Part shown: positions 27,783 to 36,024 of the stretch, in pieces
How positions within the stretch are numbered: position 1 is the first letter of the stretch
Layout: each line of letters opens with the position of its first letter
Assembly (NCBI RefSeq): GCF_013113735.1
Contig: NZ_CP053346.1
Location: 1,626,001-1,690,000 of the forward strand
Origin: Sphingomonas sp. AP4-R1
Lineage (GTDB): Bacteria; Pseudomonadota; Alphaproteobacteria; Sphingomonadales; Sphingomonadaceae
DNA length: 64,000 nucleotides
Direction: 5' to 3'
The notes under the pieces: generated by a model
What the model was told of the DNA's origin: nothing
Databases searched by the model: none
The model's input: only the letters and a program-made list of their open reading frames with translations
Made by a program: the position numbers and the translations under genes

Positions 27783-29195
27783 TTATTGCTGCCAGCCGCC
27801 GCCGAGCGCCTTGAACACGTCGACCTGCTCATCGACCAGCTGCGCGTTGGAGGCGGCGAGGGTCACCTCGGCGGTGGCCAGCGATGCCTGTGCGGTCAGC
27901 AGCGACAGGAAATCGGTGCGGCCGAAGCGGTAGAGCTTGCCGGCCTGATCGGCCGCCGTGGCGGCGCTGGTGCGGGCGCGGGCGAGCGCGGCATTGTGAT
28001 CGCCCTCGCGCGCATAGGCCGACAGCGCGGTTTCCGTCTGGCGCAGTGCCTCCAGCGTGGTGGAATCGAACTGGGCGAGCGCCACGTCCGCGCTGGCGCC
28101 GGCCTGCGCGATCTGCGCGCGCACCACCGGACGGTTCGGGAAGCTCCAGGTGATGAGCGGGCCGACGCTGAGGCGGAAGTGATTGCCCGAACCGAAGGCC
28201 GAGATCGGCCCGGTGAAGCCGGTCGAGCCGCCGAGGCTCACCTGCGGATAGAGATCGGCGGTGGCGACGCCGATGCGCGCGGTGGCGGCGGCGAGCGCGC
28301 GTTCGGCGGAGCGGACGTCGGGGCGGCGGCGCAGCATCGCGCCGCCGTCTCCGATCGGGAGCGGCCGGTTCATCATCGGCGCGGCCGTGCAGCCCTCGGC
28401 CTCCTTCGGATAGTCGGCGGGCGCGCGGCCCATCAACGTGGCGAGGCGATAGAGGGCGGCGGTGCGCGTGGCGATCGTGCCGGGGATCAGTGCCTCGCTC
28501 TGGTCCACCGCGCTCTGCGCGCGGGTGACGTCGAAGGCGGTGCCGCGTCCACCGCGCTGGAGACGCTTCGTGACGTCGAGCGTCTGGCGCTGGAGCGTCA
28601 GCACGCGATTGTTGGCGGCCAGCACCAGATTGGCGGTGCAGACGGCGGCATAGGAGCGCGCCGTCTCGGCCGCGACCGTGACGCGCACATTGTCGCGCGC
28701 GGCGGCGGTGGCCTCGGAATCGCCCTGTGCCGCCTCGATCGCCCGGCGGATGCGGCCGGCCAGATCCAGCGGATAAGCGAGCGCGATGCCCATATCGTAA
28801 TTGATCCGGCCGGGCAGCTTCTCGCCCGTGGCGCTGGGGCGCGCGTCGTTGGTGCTGGCGCTGATGTCGGTGGTGACGGCGCGACCCGCCTGCACCTCGC
28901 GCACGACCGCGTCGGCCAGGCGGAGATTGGCGTCGGCCGCCTTCAGATCGGTGTTCGCGGCCAGCGCTTCGGTGACGTAGCCGTCCAGCCGGGCATCGCC
29001 GTAGAGCTGCCACCAATGATCGGGCAAAGGCGCATCGACGAACGCCTGTTCGTGGCCGCTGGCGAAGGGGCCTTGCGCGGAGGGGCGGTTCACGGCGGCC
29101 TTTTCGGGCAGCCTATAGTTCGGCCCGGCGGTGCAGCCAGCGAGTGTGATCGCGAGCAGGCTCGCGGCCAGACCCGCGGCGAGGGGCGCGCGCAT
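27783..29195 (-). CDS. Outer membrane efflux lipoprotein (NodT/OprM type) of the aromatic-acid-type efflux operon
   Basis: This 470-residue channel has signal peptide MRAPLAAGLAASLLAITLAGC with lipobox LAGC. Its efflux repeats include DHWWQLYGDARLDGYVTEAL, MGIALAYPLDLAGRIRRAIEAAQG and LRRRPDVRSAERALAAATARIGVATADLYP, and it ends with LVDEQVDVFKALGGGWQQ. The ATG at 29195 shares one base with the upstream stop (TGATG); GTG at 29198 is an alternative. It is the last gene of the operon and supplies the outer membrane exit that FUSC systems need. Confidence 0.9.
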   Translation of the reverse strand: MRAPLAAGLAASLLAITLAGCTAGPNYRLPEKAAVNRPSAQGPFASGHEQAFVDAPLPDHWWQLYGDARLDGYVTEALAANTDLKAADANLRLADAVVREVQAGRAVTTDISASTNDARPSATGEKLPGRINYDMGIALAYPLDLAGRIRRAIEAAQGDSEATAAARDNVRVTVAAETARSYAAVCTANLVLAANNRVLTLQRQTLDVTKRLQRGGRGTAFDVTRAQSAVDQSEALIPGTIATRTAALYRLATLMGRAPADYPKEAEGCTAAPMMNRPLPIGDGGAMLRRRPDVRSAERALAAATARIGVATADLYPQVSLGGSTGFTGPISAFGSGNHFRLSVGPLITWSFPNRPVVRAQIAQAGASADVALAQFDSTTLEALRQTETALSAYAREGDHNAALARARTSAATAADQAGKLYRFGRTDFLSLLTAQASLATAEVTLAASNAQLVDEQVDVFKALGGGWQQ

Positions 29196-30070
29196 CACCT
29201 CTTCATCCCGGAATCGACCGTGACGGTGGCGGTGCGGCCGACGATCAGCGCCACGCCCGGCGGCACATGATCCAGCTTCACGCGCACCGGAATGCGCTGC
29301 GCGAGGCGCACCCAGTTGAAGGTGGGGTTCACGTTCGGCAGCAGATTGGCGGTGTCGCTGCGTTCGCTGTCGTTGATGCCGGCGGCGATGCTGTCGACGC
29401 GGCCGTGCAACGGCTGCTTCTCGCCCATCAGGTGGACCGTCACGGAATCGCCGATGCGGATGCGCGGCAGCTTGGTTTCCTCGAAATAACCCTCGACGCG
29501 GAGCGAATCCGTATCGACCAGCGCCAGCGCCTGCGTGCCCGCGCCGATATAGTCGCCGGGGTGGAGATCCAGATTGGTGACGGTGCCGTGGACGGTGGCG
29601 CGGACGGCGGTGCGCGACAGGTTCAGCTCGGCGGTGTCGCGCGTGCTTTCGGCCTGCTCCAGCGCGGCGCTGGCGGTGGCGACGCGCGCGACATTCTGCT
29701 CGTGCGTTTCCTTCGCCACCAGATCGCCCAGAGCCAGATCGCGCTGCGCCTCGCGCCGGGCCTGGTTGAGCGTGGCGCGCGCGCTGGCGATCGCGGCGAG
29801 CTGCTCGTCCAGCGCGGCCTTGTAGCGGGGGCGATCGACCACGAAGAGCAGGTCGCCCGGCTTCACCGCCTGATTGTCGCGCACGAAGACCTGCGTGACG
29901 AGGCCCGACACGTCGGGCGTCACGCGCACCACATCGGCGCGGATATGGCCGTCGCGCGTCCAGGGATCGACTTCATACCGGCGCCACAGCCAGAGCGCGA
30001 CCAGCACGGCAAGCAGCACGACCACGAGGGTCACGAGGGAACGGCCGAGAGAGGCGAGCAGGGGCTTCAT
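29195..30070 (-). CDS. HlyD-family efflux adaptor (AaeA/EmrA-like)
   Basis: This 291-residue membrane fusion protein has one N-terminal membrane segment (LVTLVVVLLAVLVALWLW), then DPWTRDGHIRADVVRVTPDVSGLV, the usual AaeA opening. A short coiled-coil hairpin (IASARATLNQARREAQRDL) and a barrel follow (VEGYFEETKLPRIRIGDSVTV; MVG-like TATVTVDSGMKR end). It overlaps the DUF1656 gene by four bases (ATGA). It links the FUSC permease to the outer membrane channel. Confidence 0.92.
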   Translation of the reverse strand: MKPLLASLGRSLVTLVVVLLAVLVALWLWRRYEVDPWTRDGHIRADVVRVTPDVSGLVTQVFVRDNQAVKPGDLLFVVDRPRYKAALDEQLAAIASARATLNQARREAQRDLALGDLVAKETHEQNVARVATASAALEQAESTRDTAELNLSRTAVRATVHGTVTNLDLHPGDYIGAGTQALALVDTDSLRVEGYFEETKLPRIRIGDSVTVHLMGEKQPLHGRVDSIAAGINDSERSDTANLLPNVNPTFNWVRLAQRIPVRVKLDHVPPGVALIVGRTATVTVDSGMKR

Positions 30071-30276
30071 GACAGAAAGGGTCCGGTAAGCAGGGACACA
30101 AGTCCCAGGATGAGGATGAACAGGGCGACTTCGACCAGCGGCCGATTGGCGACGAAGCGATACAGGCCGAGCGCGGAGAGCAGCAGCGCCACCGGGATGG
30201 TGATGATCGCCGCCCCGATCGCGAGGAGCAGGATGGAGGGCAGGAAGACCCCCGCGATGGAAATCTCTCCGATCAT
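30067..30276 (-). CDS. DUF1656 small membrane protein (AaeX-like)
   Basis: This 69-residue protein has two membrane segments (FLPSILLLAIGAAIITIPVA; VEVALFILILGLVSLL) and begins MIGEISIAGVF. It is the usual small partner encoded between FUSC permease and HlyD adaptor in aaeXAB-like loci; its exact role is not known. Both ends overlap neighbours by four bases. Confidence 0.88.
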   Translation of the reverse strand: MIGEISIAGVFLPSILLLAIGAAIITIPVALLLSALGLYRFVANRPLVEVALFILILGLVSLLTGPFLS

Positions 30277-32315
30277 GCGGCCAGTCCGTAGGCAGGGGCG
30301 GCCGGAAACAGGTTCCGGCGCAGCGAGGTGAGGGCGAGGACGCCCGCGCGGCGGCGATCGGGCGCCTCGCGATGCGCCATCACGGCCATCGCGGCGTCCA
30401 CGTCGGCCAGCAGATCGGGCTCGGGCGGGGCGGGACGATCGGGGCGCAGCGCGCGATAATGGGCGCCGACCCCGTCCAGCACGGGCGTGATCGCGGCGGC
30501 CTCCTGCGGATTGCCCTCCAGACGCAGCTGGCGCAGCTCGCCCACCGACACGCCGATGCGCAGATCGACGAGCGCGTCCAGCAGGGGCTTGCCGGGATCC
30601 TCGCCCTGCTGCGCCAGGCGCGGCGCGAGCAGGCCGATGCGGTCCAGCATGCGCGCGACCCAGCCCTGCGCATCGGGCTTGCCCGGTTCGGTCGCGCGCT
30701 CGGCCAGCTCACGCCAGCCCGCCCGGATCAGGCGGCGCGCGCTTGTATCCGCGCCGATCGTCTGGAACAGGCCCACCGAGATCGAGGCGAAGAAGGCGCC
30801 GAGCAGCTGCGCGATCGCGCCGTTGAGGAACGTATCGAACGTGCTGCTGTAATGATCGTCGAGCCCCATCGTGCCGAGGCCGCCGATGATCCCACCCAGC
30901 ACCAGCAGCATCGACCGCGGCCGATAGAGATACACGCCGGCGGCGATCGCGGTGGGCGCGAGCACGGCGGCGAGCGTCACGAAATCGGTCACGCGCGGGA
31001 AGATCGCGAACGCATAGACGGCCGAGATCACGGTGCCGATCGCGGTGCCGTAAAAGAAGGTGCGGATGGCGGGCGCGGGATCGTCGCTGCTGCCGAACAG
31101 CGCGCAACAGACGCCCGCGAGCAGGACTCCGGCGGCGCCGTCCGGCCAGGCGGTGCCGATCCAGAAGGTGCAGCCGAGCAGGATCGCCACCACGGTGCCG
31201 AAGGCGGCGCGCAGCGCGAAGCCGTGATCCTGATGCAGCGGGCGGCGCGTGCTGCGCGCGAGCAAGGCCGGGATGCCCGGCGAAACCGGCGCGCGCGAGG
31301 GCGAATTCATCTGATCCCGCAGATCGCGCGCGTGGCGGTGCGCGTCGATCAGCTCGGCCAGCCGCGCGAGCAGGCTCAGGCGCAGCGCATCGCGCCAGAT
31401 CAGCGGCTCGGCCACGGGCGGCTCCAGCGCGCGGGCGCGGGCGATCAGGTGATCGGCGGTCGTCTGACGCTCGGCCGGCGGGGGCGGCACGCGCAGCCAT
31501 TCGCGTATATCCTCGATCAACACCATCGCCTCCGGCCGGGGTGCCTCGCTGGAGCGGAGCAGCTCGGTGATGCGATCGTCGACCGCGCTGGCCAGCGGCA
31601 GCAGCATCGACAGCTCGGCCTGCAGCGCGCGCAGGGTGCGGACGCGCGGAAGCAGGCGCGCGGTGTCGAAGGGCAGGTGGATCGAGAGCTGGTGCAACTC
31701 GTTGATGTCGAGCGCGAGGCGGCGCCGATCACGATCCAGCGTGCGATCGGCGGCGCCGGCGAGCGAATCGCGCGACCAGCGCTCGGCATCCGCCAGGATC
31801 GCGTCGATGCGTTCCAGCAGCTTGGCCGTGACGGTCTGGGGCAGGATCAGGCCGTGGATGACACTGCCGCACAGGATGCCGATCGTGATCTCCTGCACGC
31901 GCAAAGCGGCGGTGGTGAAGATCGCGTCGGGCGTCTGGACCGAGGGGAAACCGATGATGCTCGCGGTATAGCCCGCCAGCAGGAACACATAGGATCGCGG
32001 CGTGCGATCGAGCAGCGAGATGTACAGGCACAGGCCCAGCCAGAGCGCGAGACCCAGCACCAGCAATTCCGGCGCATTGACGAGATGGGGCACCAGCACG
32101 ACGGCGGCGGCGGCGCCCAGCACCGTGCCCAGCACGCGGAACACGGCCTTGGACAGCACCGCGCCCGCCAGCGGCTGCGCGACGATATAGGAGGTGGCGA
32201 CCGCCCAGAACGGCCGGGTCAGGCCGATGCGGAGCGACAGATAATAAGCGAGCATCGCCGCCGCGAAGCACTTTACCGCGAAAAGTGCTTCCTGCCCTCC
32301 GAACCGCGCCAGCAT
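30273..32315 (-). CDS. FUSC-family aromatic acid/fusaric-acid-type exporter (AaeB-like)
   Basis: This 680-residue permease begins MLARFGGQEALFAVKCFAAA. A first cluster of about six membrane helices is followed by a soluble domain of about 200 residues, then a second helix cluster starting GFALRAAFGTVVAILLGCTF. The C-terminal soluble part ends in NLFPAAPAYGLAA. I start at the ATG at 32315, which overlaps the MarR stop (TGATG); the open frame continues upstream to 32702, but only inside the MarR gene. The family exports hydroxylated aromatic acids or fusaric acid; the substrate here is unknown. Confidence 0.9.
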   Translation of the reverse strand: MLARFGGQEALFAVKCFAAAMLAYYLSLRIGLTRPFWAVATSYIVAQPLAGAVLSKAVFRVLGTVLGAAAAVVLVPHLVNAPELLVLGLALWLGLCLYISLLDRTPRSYVFLLAGYTASIIGFPSVQTPDAIFTTAALRVQEITIGILCGSVIHGLILPQTVTAKLLERIDAILADAERWSRDSLAGAADRTLDRDRRRLALDINELHQLSIHLPFDTARLLPRVRTLRALQAELSMLLPLASAVDDRITELLRSSEAPRPEAMVLIEDIREWLRVPPPPAERQTTADHLIARARALEPPVAEPLIWRDALRLSLLARLAELIDAHRHARDLRDQMNSPSRAPVSPGIPALLARSTRRPLHQDHGFALRAAFGTVVAILLGCTFWIGTAWPDGAAGVLLAGVCCALFGSSDDPAPAIRTFFYGTAIGTVISAVYAFAIFPRVTDFVTLAAVLAPTAIAAGVYLYRPRSMLLVLGGIIGGLGTMGLDDHYSSTFDTFLNGAIAQLLGAFFASISVGLFQTIGADTSARRLIRAGWRELAERATEPGKPDAQGWVARMLDRIGLLAPRLAQQGEDPGKPLLDALVDLRIGVSVGELRQLRLEGNPQEAAAITPVLDGVGAHYRALRPDRPAPPEPDLLADVDAAMAVMAHREAPDRRRAGVLALTSLRRNLFPAAPAYGLAA

Positions 32316-32764
32316 CAGGGCCTCCGCGGCTGGGCGAAACAGGCTTCGAGATGCTCGGCGACGCGCAGCGCCGTCGCCAGATCCGTATCGGTCACGTCGG
32401 CGAGGATCTCGCGCCGCAATTCGCCGAACGCGGATTCGATCCGGGTGGCGAGCGCGCGGCCGCTTTCCGTGAAGCCCACGCGGCTGACGCGCGCATCCAC
32501 CGGATCGCGCCGCCGCTCGACGAGGCCGGCATCCACCAGTTGATCCACGACGCGCACCAGCGAGGGGCCGGTGATGTCGAGATGGGCGGCGAGATCGGAC
32601 TGGCGCACATCGTCCCCCAGCCGGCCGACCTGCACGAGCGCCCAGCCGCCGGCGGCCGAGACGCCCATGTCGCTCATCGCACGATCGGCGAATTGCCGCC
32701 ACTTGCGCGATAACGGCAGCAGCGTGCGGGCATAGGCCGCTTCCAGTTGGTATCGTTCGGACAT
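32315..32764 (-). CDS. MarR-family transcriptional regulator
   Basis: This 149-residue regulator has winged-helix features DVRQSDLAAHLDITGPSLVRVVDQLVDAGLVERRRDPVDARVSRV, the MarR signature with DPxDxR wing. The ATG at 32764 (MSERYQLEAAY) gives the normal family length. Earlier ATGs (for example 32815) would make the palindrome at 32786-32818 coding and are less likely. It is the first gene of the operon and likely represses itself and the exporter until a phenolic ligand binds. Confidence 0.9.
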   Translation of the reverse strand: MSERYQLEAAYARTLLPLSRKWRQFADRAMSDMGVSAAGGWALVQVGRLGDDVRQSDLAAHLDITGPSLVRVVDQLVDAGLVERRRDPVDARVSRVGFTESGRALATRIESAFGELRREILADVTDTDLATALRVAEHLEACFAQPRRP

Positions 32765-32785
32765 GATTAGGATGCTATTTAAATC

Positions 32786-32818
32786 GGAATGTTTTTCCTG
32801 CAACCGGAAAAACATTCC
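32786..32818 (-). promoter_or_regulatory. Perfect 13-bp inverted repeat, probable MarR operator
   Basis: GGAATGTTTTTCC (32786-32798), a seven-base spacer, and GGAAAAACATTCC (32806-32818) form a perfect inverted repeat 22 bases before the MarR ATG. Each arm is itself partly symmetrical (GGAA, five bases, TTCC), so it could be two adjoining sites. Position and symmetry fit an autoregulatory MarR site. Confidence 0.6.
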
Positions 32819-32909
32819 AATGATGGGTTGAAATGGTTGCGAAACGGGCCTGGCCGCTTCCGTTTGCTGCACTTGCGAACATATCCGGCACTCATCGGGC
32901 CTGTCAGTC

Positions 32910-32937
32910 TGTCATGATATGACAAAATGATATTGTC
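32910..32937 (+). promoter_or_regulatory. Overlapping inverted repeats upstream of aceA
   Basis: TGTCATGATATGACA (32910-32924, arms TGTCAT and ATGACA) overlaps GACAA, seven bases, TTGTC (32921-32937). The pair lies about 90-117 bases before the isocitrate lyase start in an AT-rich stretch, a good place for a regulator controlling the glyoxylate shunt. The regulator is not identifiable here. Confidence 0.5.
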
Positions 32938-33026
32938 GTTCACATACAGAGCGTCGCTCATCGTCCTTGTTCGCTTCGGGCGCGGGCCGCATCTCGGCCG
33001 CATCGAACAACAGCCGCAGGTGAGTG

Positions 33027-34619
33027 ATGACCTATCAGAGCCAGATCCGTGAAACCGCCACGCTGATCCGCGAGCAGAGCGGCGCGTGGGACGGGATCGA
33101 TCCGCAGGCGGTCGCCCGGATGGTGCTGCAGAACCGTTTCCGCACCGGGCTGGACATTGCGCGCCACACCGCGACGATCATGCGCGCCGACATGGCCGCC
33201 TATGACGCGGATCCGGCCGCCTACACGCAGAGCCTCGGTTGCTGGCACGGCTTCATCGGCCAGCAGAAGCTGATCGCGATCAAGAAGCATTTCGGCTCCA
33301 CCAAGGGGAAATATCTCTATCTCTCGGGCTGGATGATCGCGGCCCTGCGCTCCGAATTCGGGCCGCTGCCCGATCAGTCGATGCACGAGAAGACGAGCGT
33401 TCCCGCGCTGATCGCGGAACTCTACACCTTCCTGAAGCAGGCCGATGCGCGCGAGCTGGGCATGATGTTCCGCGAACTGGATGAGGCACGCGCGACGGGC
33501 GACACGGCGCGCGAACGCACCCTGATCGACGCGATCGACACGTATGAAACGCATGTCGTGCCGATCATCGCGGATATCGATGCGGGCTTCGGCAATGCCG
33601 AGGCGACCTATCTGCTGGCGAAGAAGATGATCGAGGCGGGCGCCTGCGCGCTCCAGATCGAGAATCAGGTTTCGGACGAAAAGCAGTGCGGTCATCAGGA
33701 CGGCAAGGTCACGGTCCCGCATGAGGACTTCCTCGCGAAGATCCGTGCCTGCCGTTACGCGTTCCTCGAAATGGGCGTGCTGGACGGCATCATCGTCGCG
33801 CGGACGGACTCGCTGGGTGCCGGCCTGACCAAGCAGATCGCCTACAGCCGCGAGGCGGGCGATCTGGGGGACCAGTATAACGCCTTCCTCGATTGCGAGG
33901 AGGTGGCCGATCTTTCGTCGCTGCGCGGCGATGTCGTGATCGAGCGCGACGGCAAGCTGATGCGCCCCAGGCGCCTCGCATCCAACCTGTTCCAGTTCAA
34001 GGCCGGATCGGGCGCGGATCGCTGCGTGCTGGATGGCATCACGTCGCTCCGCAACGGTGCCGATCTGCTGTGGATCGAGACGGAGAAGCCGCACATCGAA
34101 CAGATCGCTTCGATGGTCGATCGCATCCGCGAGGCCGTGCCCAACGCGAAGCTCGTTTACAACAATTCGCCGAGCTTCAACTGGACGCTGAACTTCCGCC
34201 AGCAGGTCTATGACGCCTGGGCGAAGGATGGGCGCGACGTGTCCGCCTATGAGCGCGGCGCGCTGATGAGCGTGATCTACGACACGACCGATCTGGCCGC
34301 CGAGGCGGACGAGCGGATCCGGTGCTTCCAGAAGGAGGCCAGCGCGCGCGCCGGCATCTTCCACCACCTGATCACGCTGCCGACCTATCACACGGCCGCG
34401 CTCAGCACCGACAATCTCGCCCGCGACTATTTCGGCGAGGCGGGGATGCTGGGTTACGTCGCCGGCGTGCAGCGCAAGGAGATCCGCGAGGGCATCGCCT
34501 GCGTGCGTCACCAGAACATGTCGGGCTCCGACATCGGCGACGATCACAAGGATTATTTCGCCGGGGAGGCCGCGCTGAAGGCGGGCGGCGTCCACAACAC
34601 GATGAACCAGTTCGCGTAA
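33027..34619 (+). CDS. aceA: Isocitrate lyase
   Basis: This 530-residue enzyme splits isocitrate into succinate and glyoxylate, the first step of the glyoxylate shunt used on acetate, fatty acids or other C2-yielding substrates. Visible landmarks are the substrate loop signature KQCGHQDGK with catalytic Cys, PIIADIDAGFGNAEATYLLAKKMIEAGACALQIE, and ILVARTD-type VARTDSLGAG. The length matches the longer (about 530-residue) bacterial form rather than the 430-residue E. coli type. ATG 33027 follows CAGGTGAG; GTG 33024 is an in-frame alternative. No malate synthase is in the window. Confidence 0.95.
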   Translation: MTYQSQIRETATLIREQSGAWDGIDPQAVARMVLQNRFRTGLDIARHTATIMRADMAAYDADPAAYTQSLGCWHGFIGQQKLIAIKKHFGSTKGKYLYLSGWMIAALRSEFGPLPDQSMHEKTSVPALIAELYTFLKQADARELGMMFRELDEARATGDTARERTLIDAIDTYETHVVPIIADIDAGFGNAEATYLLAKKMIEAGACALQIENQVSDEKQCGHQDGKVTVPHEDFLAKIRACRYAFLEMGVLDGIIVARTDSLGAGLTKQIAYSREAGDLGDQYNAFLDCEEVADLSSLRGDVVIERDGKLMRPRRLASNLFQFKAGSGADRCVLDGITSLRNGADLLWIETEKPHIEQIASMVDRIREAVPNAKLVYNNSPSFNWTLNFRQQVYDAWAKDGRDVSAYERGALMSVIYDTTDLAAEADERIRCFQKEASARAGIFHHLITLPTYHTAALSTDNLARDYFGEAGMLGYVAGVQRKEIREGIACVRHQNMSGSDIGDDHKDYFAGEAALKAGGVHNTMNQFA

Positions 34620-34630
34620 GGAGAGAGACG

Positions 34631-34813
34631 ATGGCGACCCAGATGACGATCGAACCGATGAGCCCCGAGCCCGCCCGCGCGCGGCCGGTCTTCTCGACCG
34701 AGGATGCCGATCTGCTGAAGACGGCGGTTCTGGCCTATATCCGGGCGAATGAGGATTCGCCGGAATCGGTGAAGTACAACAACCTTTACCACCGGCTCGG
34801 ACGGCTGGGCTGA
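34631..34813 (+). CDS. Small hypothetical protein downstream of aceA
   Basis: A 60-residue reading frame starts 11 bases after the aceA stop, with GGAGAG just upstream of its ATG. The N-terminal third is Pro/Glu/Met rich (MATQMTIEPMSPEPARARP) and the rest forms likely helices (TEDADLLKTAVLAYIRANED; VKYNNLYHRLGRLG). I do not recognise the family. Tight spacing and a good ribosome site argue that it is translated with aceA. A hairpin follows within five bases of its stop. Confidence 0.65.
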   Translation: MATQMTIEPMSPEPARARPVFSTEDADLLKTAVLAYIRANEDSPESVKYNNLYHRLGRLG

Positions 34814-34817
34814 ATGA

Positions 34818-34845
34818 CCGTGCTCCTGCGAAAGCAGGAGCACGG
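34818..34845. repeat. Perfect 12-bp hairpin with GAAA loop, family B copy 1
   Basis: CCGTGCTCCTGC, GAAA, GCAGGAGCACGG is a perfect stem directly after the small gene and facing the trhO stop. The same unit recurs at 52701-52780. It is likely a bidirectional 3' end for the convergent aceA and trhO transcripts, although it lacks a T-run. Confidence 0.7.
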
Positions 34846-34868
34846 AAACCTTGCTCCGGAGTTCGGCC

Positions 34869-35858
34869 CTAACCCCGCTTGGGCGGATGCGTGGACCCCA
34901 CATGCTCCGCCCCCCGCGCCATCGCCAGTTTCGTCTGGCGGTGGCGTTCGGCATAGCCGGCGCGCTGTTCGTCGGTGCGATCGGCATGGCAGGCCGGGCA
35001 ACTGACGCCCTCGGCATAAAGCGGCGAGGCGCGATCCTCGGGGCGGATCGGGTGCATGCAGGCGTGGCAAAGCTCGTGCGTGCCGAGCGTCATGCCGTGG
35101 CCCACCGCCACGCGCTGATCGAACACGAAGCATTCGCCTTCCCAGCGGCTCTGCTCTTCGGGAATCTGCTCCAGATAAGCGAGGATGCCGCCCTTCAGGT
35201 GATACACCTCGTCCAGCCCCTCGGCCTTCACGAAGGCGGTCGCCTTCTCGCAGCGTATCCCGCCCGTACAGAACATCGCGATCTTCGGGGCTGCGCGGCC
35301 GTTCGCGAGCAGCTCGTCCCGCCTAGCGCGGAACCAGTCGGGGAAGTCGCGGAAGGTGCGCGTCTCGGGATCGATCGCGCCCTGGAAGGTGCCGATCGCC
35401 ACCTCATAATCGTTGCGCGTGTCGATCAGGATCGTGTCGGGACGGTCGATCAGCGCATTCCAGTCGGCGGGCGCGACATAATGGCCGACATCGGCGAGCG
35501 GATCGATGTCGGGCTGGCCCATCGTCACGATCTCGCGCTTGATGCGCACCTTCATCCGGTGGAACGGCATCGTCAGCGCGCGGCTCTCGCGCACGTCGAG
35601 ATCGGCGCAGCCCGGCAGCGCGCGGATATGCGCCAGCACCCGATCGATCGCCTCGTCCGTGCCCGCGATCGTGCCGTTGATCCCTTCGTGCGCGAGCAGC
35701 AGCGTGCCCTTCACGCCCTGCGAACAGCAGGCGAGCGCGAGCGGGCCGCGCACCGCCTCCGGATCCGGGAAGGGCGTGAAACGATAGAGGGCGGTGACCC
35801 GGATCGGCAGATCGGCATCGATCGCCGCGCCGGAATCGGCTGGGCTGGGCGTGGACAT
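34869..35858 (-). CDS. trhO: tRNA uridine(34) hydroxylase, rhodanese-type
   Basis: This 329-residue YceA/TrhO family protein uses oxygen to hydroxylate U34 of some tRNAs on the way to 5-methoxy or carboxymethoxy uridine. The N-terminal acylphosphatase-like domain includes [13 protein letters not shown]; the rhodanese domain has [15 protein letters not shown] and active-site Cys in [11 protein letters not shown]. The C-terminal part has paired cysteines ([15 protein letters not shown]). It stands alone on the reverse strand and is a housekeeping gene unrelated to the sugar block. Confidence 0.93.
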   Translation of the reverse strand: MSTPSPADSGAAIDADLPIRVTALYRFTPFPDPEAVRGPLALACCSQGVKGTLLLAHEGINGTIAGTDEAIDRVLAHIRALPGCADLDVRESRALTMPFHRMKVRIKREIVTMGQPDIDPLADVGHYVAPADWNALIDRPDTILIDTRNDYEVAIGTFQGAIDPETRTFRDFPDWFRARRDELLANGRAAPKIAMFCTGGIRCEKATAFVKAEGLDEVYHLKGGILAYLEQIPEEQSRWEGECFVFDQRVAVGHGMTLGTHELCHACMHPIRPEDRASPLYAEGVSCPACHADRTDEQRAGYAERHRQTKLAMARGAEHVGSTHPPKRG

Positions 35859-35923
35859 GATCGGCGCCCCATAGCCGCATGCGGGCGTTTCGCACAGGGC
35901 GGGGGGGTTCTACAGTTCATAAC

Positions 35924-36016
35924 CGTCACCCTGAACTTGTTTCAGGGTCCATCACCCGACCGTAGCGCCAAGCGGACGGGTCAGGTCATGGATGCTGAAA
36001 CGAGTTCAGCATGACG
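35924..36016. repeat. Dispersed inverted repeat, family C
   Basis: CACCCTGAACTTGTTTCAGG (35927-35946) and, 40 bases on, GATGCTGAAACGAGTTCAGC (35991-36010) are mutually inverted and each near-palindromic. They fill the gap between trhO and the IclR gene. This is a common style of intergenic repeat in sphingomonads, by recollection. Confidence 0.6.
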
Positions 36017-36024
36017 TCGGAATT

